A stretch of 64,000 bases of DNA, taken from NCBI RefSeq assembly GCF_937927635.1, contig NZ_CALBRW010000043.1, forward strand, positions 1 to 64,000. The letters are read 5' to 3'. Each line of letters begins with the position of its first letter. Position 1 is the stretch's first letter. Position numbers and translations under genes: made by a program. Positions 31,426-38,675 of the stretch are shown in pieces. The notes under the pieces were generated by a model. That model did not search any database. It was not told where the DNA came from and saw only the letters and a program-made list of their open reading frames with translations. The DNA is from an uncultured Microbacterium sp. Lineage in GTDB: Bacteria; Actinomycetota; Actinomycetes; Actinomycetales; Microbacteriaceae.

Positions 31426-31454
31426 AGTATCCCGTATACGGGATACGAAGGCAA
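31426..31454 (-). promoter_or_regulatory. Candidate leaderless promoter of the GntR-TRAP operon
   Basis: On the minus strand, TTGCCT (31449-31454) and GATACT (31426-31431) are separated by 17 nt. The ATG follows 6 nt after the -10 box, and no Shine-Dalgarno is present. Both boxes match the sigma-70 consensus at four of six positions. Confidence 0.5.
31427..31446. promoter_or_regulatory. GntR operator (perfect 20-bp palindrome)
   Basis: GTATCCCGTATACGGGATAC is a perfect palindrome with the GTATAC core common in FCD-type GntR sites. It covers the -10 box and spacer of the promoter above, so the regulator probably represses its own operon until ligand binds. Confidence 0.85.
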
Positions 31455-31543
31455 CTCTTTTCTTGATCGCTCTCAGCATCCACCGTTCCATGGCCAGGAC
31501 TATATGCCCATTCCAATCATCTCCGCTACCCGAAGCGGAAAAT

Positions 31544-31566
31544 AATATGCGCAGTTTGCGCATATT
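31544..31566. promoter_or_regulatory. DeoR operator candidate (perfect palindrome)
   Basis: Perfect 10-bp arms AATATGCGCA and TGCGCATATT flank a GTT spacer. The site lies 40 nt upstream of the DeoR start and just upstream of a -35-like TTGCCT (31571-31576). A -10-like TAGACC (31595-31600) follows, 6 nt before the ATG. Together with the GntR site it divides the divergent promoter region between the two regulators. Confidence 0.75.
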
Positions 31567-31606
31567 GCACTTGCCTTCGAGCTGTCTCTTCCTGTAGACC
31601 AGTCCT

Positions 31607-32416
31607 ATGGCACAGTCCTCCACCCCTCGCATCCGCCGCGATCTCAAGGGCGACGCGCGACGCGCTCGCATCGTCGATCTGCTGCAGGAGCGCGCCGGAG
31701 AGGATCTCGGCGTCGACGAGCTGTCCACCGTCCTCGGCGTGTCGGCCGCCACCGTCCGTCGCGATCTGGGGCGGATGCGCGAACTCGGCGTCATCGCCCG
31801 CACGTACGGAGGCGGGACGCTCATCCCGCAGCGGGAGGTCCCCGTGCGGGACAGGTTCTCGTCGCATCAGGCCGCGAAGGACGCGATCGGGCGTCTGGCG
31901 GCCGGCTTCGTCACGAAGGACGAGCTCATCGTGGTCGACGCCGGCTCCACCACCGCGCGCTTCGCCGCCCATCTGGGCGGTCGGGACGACGTCACGGTCA
32001 TCACGAACGGCATCGGCGTGATCAACAGCCTGCTCGACGCCCCGGGGCCGGAGGTCATCGTGCTGGGCGGCCGGCTCCGCGGCATCAACGAGACCATCGT
32101 CGGCGACACCGCGCACGAGATGCTCTCCCGCATCCGCGCCTCCCACGCCTTCATCGGCGTCGACTCGATCGACCCGCAACGCGGCATCGCGTCGCAGACC
32201 CTGGCGCAGAGCCTGCTGAAGAGCCGGATGATCGCGTGCGCGGAGGACGTCGTGATCCTCGCCGACTCGTCCAAGCTCGAGAGCGACGACTTCCGCTACT
32301 GGAGTCCGATGCAGCGCCCCTGGAGGCTGGTCACCGATTCCGGCATCGACGAGCGGATGAAGGACCGCGCCCGCCTGGCCGGCGCGACCGACATCCTCGT
32401 CGCCCCACTCCCCTGA
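31607..32416 (+). CDS. DeoR/GlpR family transcriptional regulator
   Basis: A 269-residue repressor. The N-terminal helix-turn-helix reads RIVDLLQERAGEDLGVDELSTVLGVSAATVRRDLGRM. The DeoRC sensor domain contains IVVDAGSTTARFAAHL, VITNGIGVINSLL, VIVLGGRLRG and the AFIGVDSIDPQRGIAS loop; it normally binds a phosphorylated sugar. There is no Shine-Dalgarno, and a -10-like element lies 6 nt before the ATG. It heads a rightward unit with a dehydrogenase, an aldolase and a kinase, so its effector is probably the kinase product. Confidence 0.92.
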   Translation: MAQSSTPRIRRDLKGDARRARIVDLLQERAGEDLGVDELSTVLGVSAATVRRDLGRMRELGVIARTYGGGTLIPQREVPVRDRFSSHQAAKDAIGRLAAGFVTKDELIVVDAGSTTARFAAHLGGRDDVTVITNGIGVINSLLDAPGPEVIVLGGRLRGINETIVGDTAHEMLSRIRASHAFIGVDSIDPQRGIASQTLAQSLLKSRMIACAEDVVILADSSKLESDDFRYWSPMQRPWRLVTDSGIDERMKDRARLAGATDILVAPLP

Positions 32417-32453
32417 CCCTCACCCGCACACCCCTGAAGAAACCCGCACCCTG

Positions 32454-33500
32454 ATGAAAAGAGACGAAATGCGCCATGCCCGCCTGTACGCGCCAGGAGA
32501 TCTGAGAGTCGAGGAGGTCGCCGTTCCGGAGCTCCTCCCCGGCGACGTCCTCATCAAGGTGGACGCGGCCCTGCTCTGCGGTACGGACGTCAGGATCTCG
32601 ACCGGGGCGAAGACCCGCAACGTCACCTTCCCGACGGTGCTCGGCCACGAGTTCGCCGGACATGTGGTCGATCACAATGGTCCGCTGCCGGACGGCATCC
32701 GTCTCGATCAGCAGGTGTGCATCTATCCGCTGGTCACTTGCGGCACCTGCGCGGCCTGCCGGCGCGGCCGAGAGAACGTCTGCCGCGCGCGCACAGCCTT
32801 CGGCTATCAGCTGACCGGCGGCCTGTCGCAGTACGTGCGCGTGCCCGCCGAGGCACGGCAGAACATCGTGCCCCTCGAGGGCGTCTCGGCCGCCGAGGCC
32901 GCCATCGTCGAGCCGACCGCGTGCGCCTACAACGGGCAGCGCCTCGTGCGCTCCGAGACCGCGCAGGTGCTTCTCGTCGTCGGATGCGGGCCGCTGGGCC
33001 TGCTGCACATCCGACTCGCCAAAGCGCTCGGCGTCCCGCACGTCGCGGCCATCGACCCAATCGCCGCACGGCGCGAGGTCGCCGCGGCATCGGGCGCCGA
33101 GCTCGTCCTGGCACCCGGTGACGACACCGCCGACCGCATCCTCGAGTGGAGCGAGGGGGGCGTGGACGTGCTGATCATGGCGATCGGGCGCACCGACGCC
33201 CTCACGCCCTATTTCGGAGCACTGGCCCCGGGGGCGCGCGTCTCGGTGTTCGCGGGCTTCCCGGCATCCGCGATGCTCGAGATCGCCGCCAACGACATCC
33301 ACTACAACGAATGGGAGTTCGTCGGCGCCTCGTCGTGCCACCTCGACGGCTTCCACGCCGTCGCCGAGCTGATCTCGAGCGGCACGGTGCGCGTCGACGA
33401 TCTGATCGGCTCCGTGCTCCCCCTCGACCGCGCGCAGGATGCGCTCGATCTCGCCGCGTCCGGCGGCGACATGCGCGTCGGCGTCAACCCCTGGGCATGA
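32454..33500 (+). CDS. Zinc-dependent medium-chain alcohol (polyol) dehydrogenase
   Basis: A 348-residue MDR-family enzyme. Catalytic zinc ligands appear in LLCGTDVR (Cys) and VLGHEFAG (His, Glu). The structural zinc site is CGTCAACRRGRENVC, and the NAD loop is VVGCGPLGLLHI. It probably oxidises a polyol or sugar hydroxyl to a ketose. ATG 32454 is used, but ATG 32469 is possible and has a purine-rich AAGAGA upstream. It is the second gene of the DeoR-headed unit, 37 nt after deoR and 41 nt before the aldolase. Confidence 0.9.
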   Translation: MKRDEMRHARLYAPGDLRVEEVAVPELLPGDVLIKVDAALLCGTDVRISTGAKTRNVTFPTVLGHEFAGHVVDHNGPLPDGIRLDQQVCIYPLVTCGTCAACRRGRENVCRARTAFGYQLTGGLSQYVRVPAEARQNIVPLEGVSAAEAAIVEPTACAYNGQRLVRSETAQVLLVVGCGPLGLLHIRLAKALGVPHVAAIDPIAARREVAAASGAELVLAPGDDTADRILEWSEGGVDVLIMAIGRTDALTPYFGALAPGARVSVFAGFPASAMLEIAANDIHYNEWEFVGASSCHLDGFHAVAELISSGTVRVDDLIGSVLPLDRAQDALDLAASGGDMRVGVNPWA

Positions 33501-33541
33501 TGCCCGCACCATTCACCCACGATCCTCAAGGAGCACGAACC

Positions 33542-34375
33542 ATGTCCAGCGAAGTCCTCGCCATCAACCCCACCGGAACCACGTCCGCCCTCGGGCGCGA
33601 ACTGCGCCTGCGCCGCATCCTCGGCGCCGACGGACGCACGGTCACCGTCGCCCTCGACCAGGCGGTGCCTCGCGGCGTCGCCCCGGGGCTCGCCACCATC
33701 AAGCCCACGTACGAGCGCATCGCGTCGGGGATGCCCGACGCCGTGACTGTGACCAAGGGCATCGCCGGGCACCTCTTCTCGGGACACCGTGTCGAGCACC
33801 CGTGGATTCTGAAGGCCTCCACGTTCTCGGTCGACTTCCACCCGACCTACGACGCCGCCATCGGAACCGTGCAGGATGCCGTCCGGCTGGGCGCGGATGC
33901 GGTGGCCGTGGGCATCTCCGCCGGCTCGTCGAACCAGGTCGCCATGCTCGAGATGCTCAACCGCATCGTCGAGGAGGCGCACGGATGGGGCCTGCCCGTC
34001 GTCTGCCACGCCTACCCCAGCGGCGAGCTGTGGGGCGACCGGAAGGGGTCGACCGAATCAGTGCTGTACGCCTCGCGCGCGGCCGCCGAGCTGGGCACCG
34101 ACATCGTCAAGACCTGGTACACCGGGAGCACCGCCGAGTTCCAGCGCATCGTTGAGGGCACACCCGCCATCGTCGTCGCCGCCGGCGGCGCCCCCGCCAA
34201 GGCGCCGATCGACGTGCTGGAACAGGCAGCATCCGTCGTCGACGCCGGCGGGTACGGCGTGACCGCCGGCCGCAACGTGTGGATGGCCGACGACCCCGGT
34301 GCTATGGTCCGCGCGCTGAAGGCCGTCGTGCACGACGGCGTCGCGCCGTCGGTCGCGATCGACCTGCTCGGCTGA
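33542..34375 (+). CDS. DeoC/LacD/DhnA-type class I aldolase (LsrF-like)
   Basis: A 277-residue Schiff-base aldolase of the DhnA-type fructose-bisphosphate aldolase/LsrF family. TVTVALDQAVPRGVAPGL matches the N-terminal strand, and the probable Schiff-base lysine lies in TDIVKTWYTGS. It is followed by IVVAAGGAPAKAP and GVTAGRNVWMADDP, the phosphate-binding loops. ATG 33542 has AAGGAG 10 nt upstream. Next to an FGGY kinase, it likely cleaves the phosphorylated ketose to triose units. Confidence 0.85.
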   Translation: MSSEVLAINPTGTTSALGRELRLRRILGADGRTVTVALDQAVPRGVAPGLATIKPTYERIASGMPDAVTVTKGIAGHLFSGHRVEHPWILKASTFSVDFHPTYDAAIGTVQDAVRLGADAVAVGISAGSSNQVAMLEMLNRIVEEAHGWGLPVVCHAYPSGELWGDRKGSTESVLYASRAAAELGTDIVKTWYTGSTAEFQRIVEGTPAIVVAAGGAPAKAPIDVLEQAASVVDAGGYGVTAGRNVWMADDPGAMVRALKAVVHDGVAPSVAIDLLG

Positions 34376-34387
34376 CGCGAGCCCGGC

Positions 34388-35842
34388 GTGACGTCCTACC
34401 TCGGAGTCGACCTCGGTACGACCGCCGTCAAGGCGGTCGTGCTCGCCCCGGACGGCACCGTCCTGGCGCGCTCACGCGCCCCGCACCCGCACGCGCGCGC
34501 CGTCGGACGGGGGCGAGTGAACCCGACGGCCTGGATCTCGAGCATCGAGGCCGCCTGCCGGGCGCTCGGACCTGCGGCCTCGACCGTCTCCGGTGTCGGC
34601 CTCTCGGTGCACAGCCCCAGCGCGTTGCTCTACGACCGCGCGGGCGTCGCGCTCGCCGACGGCATCACCTGGGACCACCCGGGTCTCCCCGCGGTCGTCG
34701 CCGAGCTGGCGGCGCTGCGCACGGACGACGAGGCCGTGCTCGCCGGCAACCGCCCGTTCCCGGCCACCATGATGGCCGCCGCCTACCGGCTCTTCGTCGA
34801 GCACGAGCCCGCCGCGCTCGACGCGGCGTTCGAGTTCGGGATGGTCGGCAGCTGGCTGGGCCGATGGCTCACAGGGGAGTCGGCGCTCGATCCGACCCAG
34901 GCGAGTTTCACGGGCATCTTCGCCGCGGACGGCAGCATGCGCTGGCTCGACGAGCTGGCGCGGCGGGCCGGCATTCGCACGAGCCTGCTCCCCCGTCTGC
35001 TGCCGTCGCTGAGCCGGTGTGGCGAGGTACTCACCGCGCCGGCTCAGAGGCTCGGAATCCCGGCGGGCATCCCGCTCGTGACCGGCTCAGCCGACACCCC
35101 GGCGGCGGCCTTCGCACTCGGCATCGGCCCGCAGGGCCCGCCGCTGCTCACGATCGGCACGACGCACGTGCTGACGAGCTGCTCCACGTCCAGGTCGTTG
35201 AGCAGCCCCGCGCTGCAGCGCGCCGACGTGCGCACCGGCCGGTGGCTGATCAACGGCGTCACCAACGGCGGAGACGCACTCGCCGCGGCGACGCGCATCC
35301 TCGGATTCGAGTCGGTCGACGCGCTGATCGCTGAGGCGATGCAGGTGACGCCCGAACTCGCCGAAGACGCGCCGATCTTCCTGCCGCACCTGATGCCGGA
35401 GCGCGGGCCGCTCTGGCTCGCAGAGCCGTGCGGCTCGCTGCAGGGGCTGACCGTGAAGACCACGCGCGCCGCGACCGCGTGGAGCGTGCTCGAAGGTGTG
35501 GCGTTCGCCGACCGGCTCGTCGCCGAGGCGTGTGTTCCGCGGGCGCGGACCGAGCTCTACCTGGCCGGCGTCTTCCGGGGGCACGAGGCGGTTCCGCAGC
35601 TGCTGGCGGACGCACTGGGATGCACGATCCGCCTCGTCGATGATGGGGATCTGTCGGCCATCGGCGCCGCGGCCATGGCGGCCGAGACCATCGCGGGAGC
35701 GCCGATCAGCGCCCCGCCGGCACGGACGATCCCGCCGCGCCCGGAGTGGGCGGGTCTGCTCGAGCGGCGCTGGGAATCGTTCCGCCGGCACTGGGAGCGC
35801 AGCACTGGCCAGCGCGTGTCGGTGCTGGGCAGCCGGCCCTGA
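34388..35842 (+). CDS. FGGY family carbohydrate kinase
   Basis: A 484-residue sugar kinase. The first ATPase motif is YLGVDLGTTAVKAVVLAPDG and the substrate-site Asp is in TWDHPG. Later blocks are VTGSADTPAAAFALGIG, LTIGTTHVLTSC and the C-terminal LYLAGVFRGHEAVPQLLADALG. The split resembles the xylulokinase/LsrK side of the family. The start is GTG 34388, 12 nt after the aldolase stop. It is the last gene of the unit; no dedicated transporter is adjacent. Confidence 0.9.
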   Translation: MTSYLGVDLGTTAVKAVVLAPDGTVLARSRAPHPHARAVGRGRVNPTAWISSIEAACRALGPAASTVSGVGLSVHSPSALLYDRAGVALADGITWDHPGLPAVVAELAALRTDDEAVLAGNRPFPATMMAAAYRLFVEHEPAALDAAFEFGMVGSWLGRWLTGESALDPTQASFTGIFAADGSMRWLDELARRAGIRTSLLPRLLPSLSRCGEVLTAPAQRLGIPAGIPLVTGSADTPAAAFALGIGPQGPPLLTIGTTHVLTSCSTSRSLSSPALQRADVRTGRWLINGVTNGGDALAAATRILGFESVDALIAEAMQVTPELAEDAPIFLPHLMPERGPLWLAEPCGSLQGLTVKTTRAATAWSVLEGVAFADRLVAEACVPRARTELYLAGVFRGHEAVPQLLADALGCTIRLVDDGDLSAIGAAAMAAETIAGAPISAPPARTIPPRPEWAGLLERRWESFRRHWERSTGQRVSVLGSRP

Positions 35843-35878
35843 CGCTCCTGTGATGCGAACCCGCCGCATGGTGTGGCA

Positions 35879-35989
35879 GCCCCGGCGGCGCAGCGCGGGG
35901 TCATCGTCGGGCCCGAATTCCAGCAGCGCATCGCCAGGCCGGCTGTCGTTCGAGCCCTTGAAGCTGTCCGGTGCGAAGACCACCCGCAT
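35879..35989 (-). pseudogene. Chimeric gene relic (glycerate kinase start joined to an isomerase-like tail)
   Basis: On the minus strand, 35989-35951 encodes MRVVFAPDSFKGS, the conserved glycerate kinase N-terminus (compare MIVVFAPDSFKGT in the intact gene at 22311). After four residues it switches to GDALLEFGPDDDPALRR, which resembles the C-terminal segment RDALLEFVPDDDPALLA of the TIM-barrel gene at 37026. Neither domain is complete. It looks like a deletion scar between two former genes. Confidence 0.65.
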
Positions 35990-36005
35990 CAGGGACCCAC
36001 CCGCA

Positions 36006-37016
36006 TCAGGAACCCACCCGCGGAGTGCTGTCGCGCACCAGCACCTCGAGCACCGGCGACGGCTGCACCCACTGCGCGTCGACGGTGGCACGGAAGGCCT
36101 GGTAGCCGAGGTCGCTCAGCGGCACGCGCACGGTCGTCAGTTGCGGTGTGACGTCGCGGCTCACGGGCACGTCGTCGAACCCGCACACGGCGATGTCGGC
36201 GCCGACCGAGCGTCCGGCGTCCCTGATCGCGGTCATCGCGCCGACGCCGACCACGTCGCTGAGCGCGAAGACCAGCGTTCCGGCATCCACGCCCGCGGCC
36301 AGCGCATCCGTCATCGACGCGGCTCCCGACTCGCGGTGGAAGGTGCCGCGGTGCACGCGCTCGAAGTCGCTGCCGAAGCCGGCGGTGAAGCCGGCCAGGC
36401 GGTCATCGCTGGTCTTCACGCCCTGGGCCGCGCCGATGGCGATCGCGCGCCGGTAGCCGAGCCCGGCCATGGCTCGGCCCAGCGCTTCGGCACCCGCGCG
36501 GTTGTCGACCACGATGCTGCGGTCGCCGCCGGGGCCGAACGTGACCGTGCGGCTGCCCAGGTCGCGGAAGGCGCCGAGCTCTGCGAGCGATTCCGCGTCG
36601 CGCTCTCCCGCCCGGGAAGCCGCGAGGATCACGCCCCGTGGGCGCTGCCCCCGCAGGGCGTGCAGGATGCGGGTCTCGCGGGCGGGCTCGCGCTCGGTGA
36701 TGGCGACGGTGACGATCAGCCCGTCCTCGTCGGCGCCGCGCGCGACGCCCGAGGCGATCAGCCCGAAGTACGGGTCGGCGATGTCGGCGACCAGCAGCGC
36801 GATCACCTGCGAGGTGCCGCGCGCGATGGCCTGGGCGGAGACGTTGGGGATGTAACCCAGCTCGTCGGCCGCCCTCGCGACGCGCTCCCGGAACGACTCG
36901 GCGACCTTGCGCTCCGACCCATTCAGCACCCGCGACGCCGTCGCCAGCGACACGCCTGCGACCCGTGCGACGTCGTGCAGGGTGGGAGCGGCGTTGCGTG
37001 TGGCGTCAGCGGTCAT
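36006..37016 (-). CDS. LacI family transcriptional regulator
   Basis: A 336-residue repressor. The helix-turn-helix reads TLHDVARVAGVSLATASRVLNGSERKV. The effector domain includes VIALLVADIADPYFGLIASGVARGADEDG, FALSDVVGVGAMTAIRDAG and VCGFDDVPVSRDVTPQLTTVRVP. It is the last gene of the leftward operon that starts at 41088, 9 nt after the isomerase gene, so operator 41127-41144 probably controls its own synthesis along with the enzymes. Confidence 0.93.
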   Translation of the reverse strand: MTADATRNAAPTLHDVARVAGVSLATASRVLNGSERKVAESFRERVARAADELGYIPNVSAQAIARGTSQVIALLVADIADPYFGLIASGVARGADEDGLIVTVAITEREPARETRILHALRGQRPRGVILAASRAGERDAESLAELGAFRDLGSRTVTFGPGGDRSIVVDNRAGAEALGRAMAGLGYRRAIAIGAAQGVKTSDDRLAGFTAGFGSDFERVHRGTFHRESGAASMTDALAAGVDAGTLVFALSDVVGVGAMTAIRDAGRSVGADIAVCGFDDVPVSRDVTPQLTTVRVPLSDLGYQAFRATVDAQWVQPSPVLEVLVRDSTPRVGS

Positions 37017-37025
37017 GCGTTGAGC

Positions 37026-37784
37026 CTATCGAGCAGTCTCGACCAGCCACCGGCGCAGTGTGGCCGCCTCGGCCGCCAGCAAGGCGGGGTCGTCGTCAGG
37101 GACGAACTCCAGCAGGGCGTCGCGCGGCGGAGTGGGCAGAGCGGATGCCGCTGAGCACAGCCTGCGCCACAGCGTTTCGCGCTCGTGCAGGCGCAGCCGT
37201 TCGCCGGCTGGCCACCACGAGAACACGTGCACGGCACTGGTGCGTGCGGCCACGGCGTCGAACTCCGCGAGCGCCTCCGCATCCTCGGCGCCGACCGAGG
37301 GCTGCCAGTACGTCGACAGCGCCGGCACGTCGGCCAGCAGCCGCAGCACGGCATCCGGGGTGTCGGCGATCGTGCCGCGGTGGTACTCCAGAGCCAGGCG
37401 GATGCCGCGCTCGGAGGCCTCCTCCGCAGCATCCTGCAGGCGTACGGTGATCTGCGCGTACTGCGCGGGGGTCGCATCGGCGGAATCGACGCGGCCCGCC
37501 CAGACGCGCACCCGGTCGGCGCCGAGCGCCTGCGCGGAATCCAGGATCGGGGTGAGCGGCTCGTCGGCGCCGGCGCGGAAGTACGAGCCGTACGAGCAGA
37601 CCGCGAGCCCGGCATCCGTCGTCGCCTGCGCGACGCGCGCTGCGCGCTCCGGATCGCCCGGCGGCACGTGCACGTCGCCGCCCCACTCGATGGCCTCGAG
37701 CTCCGCTTCGGCGGCGAGCGCCACGATCTTCTCGGGCGCGAGCTCGCGGAACGTCACCGAGCACAGCCCCGGTCGCATGATCAT
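37026..37784 (-). CDS. Sugar phosphate isomerase/epimerase (TIM barrel)
   Basis: A 252-residue AP-endonuclease-2-fold protein of the xylose-isomerase-like group. Strand motifs are RPGLCSVTF, LEAIEWGGDVHVPPGD, VCSYGSYFR, RVRVWAG and IRLALEYHRGTIADT (the metal-ligand Glu), then VHVFSWW. It may isomerise or epimerise an oxidised sugar made by the upstream oxidoreductase. ATG 37784 overlaps no site; ATG 37778, two codons later, has a better-spaced GAGG and may be the true start. Confidence 0.85.
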   Translation of the reverse strand: MIMRPGLCSVTFRELAPEKIVALAAEAELEAIEWGGDVHVPPGDPERAARVAQATTDAGLAVCSYGSYFRAGADEPLTPILDSAQALGADRVRVWAGRVDSADATPAQYAQITVRLQDAAEEASERGIRLALEYHRGTIADTPDAVLRLLADVPALSTYWQPSVGAEDAEALAEFDAVAARTSAVHVFSWWPAGERLRLHERETLWRRLCSAASALPTPPRDALLEFVPDDDPALLAAEAATLRRWLVETAR

Positions 37785-37814
37785 GTCCTCATCCTGCCGT
37801 CCTATCCGTTCGAA

Positions 37815-38675
37815 TCAGAGGTGGGGGGCGACGGACTCGGCGAACGACGAGACCGTGCGGGCCGCGACGTCGGCGTAGGGGGCGGCCCAGATGTCGGCGT
37901 TGAACAGCTCCACCTCCACGTCGCCGGTGTAGCCGGCATCCTTCACCGCCTGCGTCAGCGAGGCGAAGTCGATCACGCCCTCGCCGGGGTAGTGCCGCGC
38001 GAGCAGCACGTCGGCCGGCAGCGGCGTCTGCCAGTCGCACACCTGGTAGCTGGCGATGCGGCCCTCGCGCCCGGCCCGGGCGATCTGCTCGAGCACCTGC
38101 GGGTCCCACCAGATGTGGAACGTGTCGACCACGGCGCCCACCACCGCGGGGTCGAAGTCGGCGGCGATGTCGAGTGCCTGGCCGAGCGTGGACACCACGG
38201 CCCGATCGGACGCGTACATCGGATGCAGCGGCTCGACCGCGAGGGTCACCTCGGCCTGCTCGGCATCGTCGGCGAGCAGGCCGAGAGCATCGCGCACGCG
38301 CTCGCGGGCGCCGACGAGGTCGCGCGACCCCTCCGGCAGCCCGCCCGCGACCAGCACCAGCACGGCGGCGGAGCCCTCGGCGCCCGCGGCGGCCAGCGTC
38401 GCGGTCTCCTCGATGGCGCGGCGGTTGTCGTCCAGCGCGGCGATGCGCTCGGGCCCCTCGGGCAGCGTGAAGAACCCGCCGCGGCAGTGGCTGGAGAAGC
38501 GCAGGCCGGAGTCGGCCAGCATCCGCGCTGCCGTCTGGAGGCCGACCTCGTTCACCGGCTCGCGCCACAGCCCGATCGAGCGGATGCCGGCATCCGCCGT
38601 CACCCGCAGCGCGGTCGCGAGATCCGCGTGCTTGATGGTGGCCTGGTTCAGGGACAGCCGGGGGTCGGCGGTCAT
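37815..38675 (-). CDS. Sugar phosphate isomerase/epimerase (TIM barrel), second copy
   Basis: A 286-residue AP-endonuclease-2-fold protein, only distantly similar to the neighbouring one. Motifs are SIGLWREPVNEVG, FSSHCRGGFFTLP, VTLAVEPLHPMYASDRA (metal-ligand Glu), VGAVVDTFHIWWDP (Asp/His) and GDVEVELFN (C-terminal Glu), giving a complete-looking metal site. The start ATG 38675 overlaps the DUF993 gene stop (ATGA). Paired isomerases suggest two successive keto-sugar rearrangements or hydrations. Confidence 0.88.
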   Translation of the reverse strand: MTADPRLSLNQATIKHADLATALRVTADAGIRSIGLWREPVNEVGLQTAARMLADSGLRFSSHCRGGFFTLPEGPERIAALDDNRRAIEETATLAAAGAEGSAAVLVLVAGGLPEGSRDLVGARERVRDALGLLADDAEQAEVTLAVEPLHPMYASDRAVVSTLGQALDIAADFDPAVVGAVVDTFHIWWDPQVLEQIARAGREGRIASYQVCDWQTPLPADVLLARHYPGEGVIDFASLTQAVKDAGYTGDVEVELFNADIWAAPYADVAARTVSSFAESVAPHL

